Assembly (NCBI GenBank): GCA_000437495.1
Contig: FR897861.1
Coordinates: forward strand, 7,241-13,023
Source of the DNA: Prevotella sp. CAG:485
Lineage (GTDB): Bacteria > Bacteroidota > Bacteroidia > Bacteroidales > Muribaculaceae
Direction of reading: 5' to 3'
Length of the DNA: 5,783 bases
In this document: positions 5,731 to 5,783 of the stretch, in pieces
Position numbering within the stretch: the first letter of the stretch is position 1
How the letters are laid out: the number at the start of each line of letters is the position of its first letter
Notes under the pieces: generated by a model
What the model was told of the DNA's origin: nothing
Database searches by the model: none
What the model saw: the letters and a program-made list of their open reading frames with translations, nothing else
Made by a program: the position numbers and the translations under genes

Positions 5731-5783
5731 CCTGAAATACCCAAATTCCCGGGGAAGCGGCGTAATTCCGTGGCAGAGCTATC

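Noticed and set aside
5721..5737. Perfect 6-bp hairpin TTTCAG/CTGAAA after the split regulator as a rightward terminator.
   Set aside because: The stem is A/T-rich and no T tract follows, so it does not qualify as an intrinsic terminator for the + strand gene.
5731..5783. Short minus-strand open stretch entering from the right edge, ending at a TGA within the terminator hairpin.
   Set aside because: Fewer than 20 codons are visible with no recognisable pattern, and the stop would fall inside the hairpin; too little to call a gene end.

Overview
The window looks like chromosomal DNA from a member of the Bacteroidota, most likely order Bacteroidales. Three upstream regions carry the Bacteroidetes-type -7 promoter box TAnnTTTG, starts lack an obvious Shine-Dalgarno, and two of the genes have regulator architectures typical of gut Bacteroidales. 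The moderately GC-rich composition would fit Muribaculaceae, but that is a guess and not shown by any marker gene. All recognisable genes are on the + strand.

Layout: (i) 2-199 is the 3' end of an unrecognised gene, closed by a strong intrinsic terminator (222-253). (ii) 330-3185 encodes a 951-residue hybrid two-component system protein. It joins a periplasmic TPR sensor, one membrane span, histidine kinase, receiver and AraC-type DNA-binding domain in one chain. (iii) 3364-3801 encodes a 145-residue stand-alone HD-domain protein, related to the hydrolase half of RelA/SpoT enzymes. (iv) 4030-5711 holds a second membrane regulator (signal peptide, TPR-like helices, one membrane span, coiled coil, AraC-type HTH). 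In this sequence it is split into two overlapping reading frames by an apparent 1-nt loss near 4942-4955. (v) The right edge carries a leftward-facing terminator, suggesting a convergent gene beyond the window.

The hybrid kinase, the HD gene and the split regulator each have their own TAnnTTTG promoter candidate, so they look like independent transcription units and not one operon. Both regulators pair a periplasmic helical-repeat sensor with a cytoplasmic AraC-type output. One transmits by phosphorelay; the other has no kinase and must signal more directly through the membrane. The HD protein between them may act on a nucleotide such as (p)ppGpp or NADPH, but its substrate cannot be read from sequence. 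I see no mobile element, CRISPR array, RNA gene or clearly new multi-gene system. The most notable points are the frameshifted regulator, its lack of an ATG start (with an in-frame ATG-TGA 30 nt upstream), and the repeated motif in its long leader.
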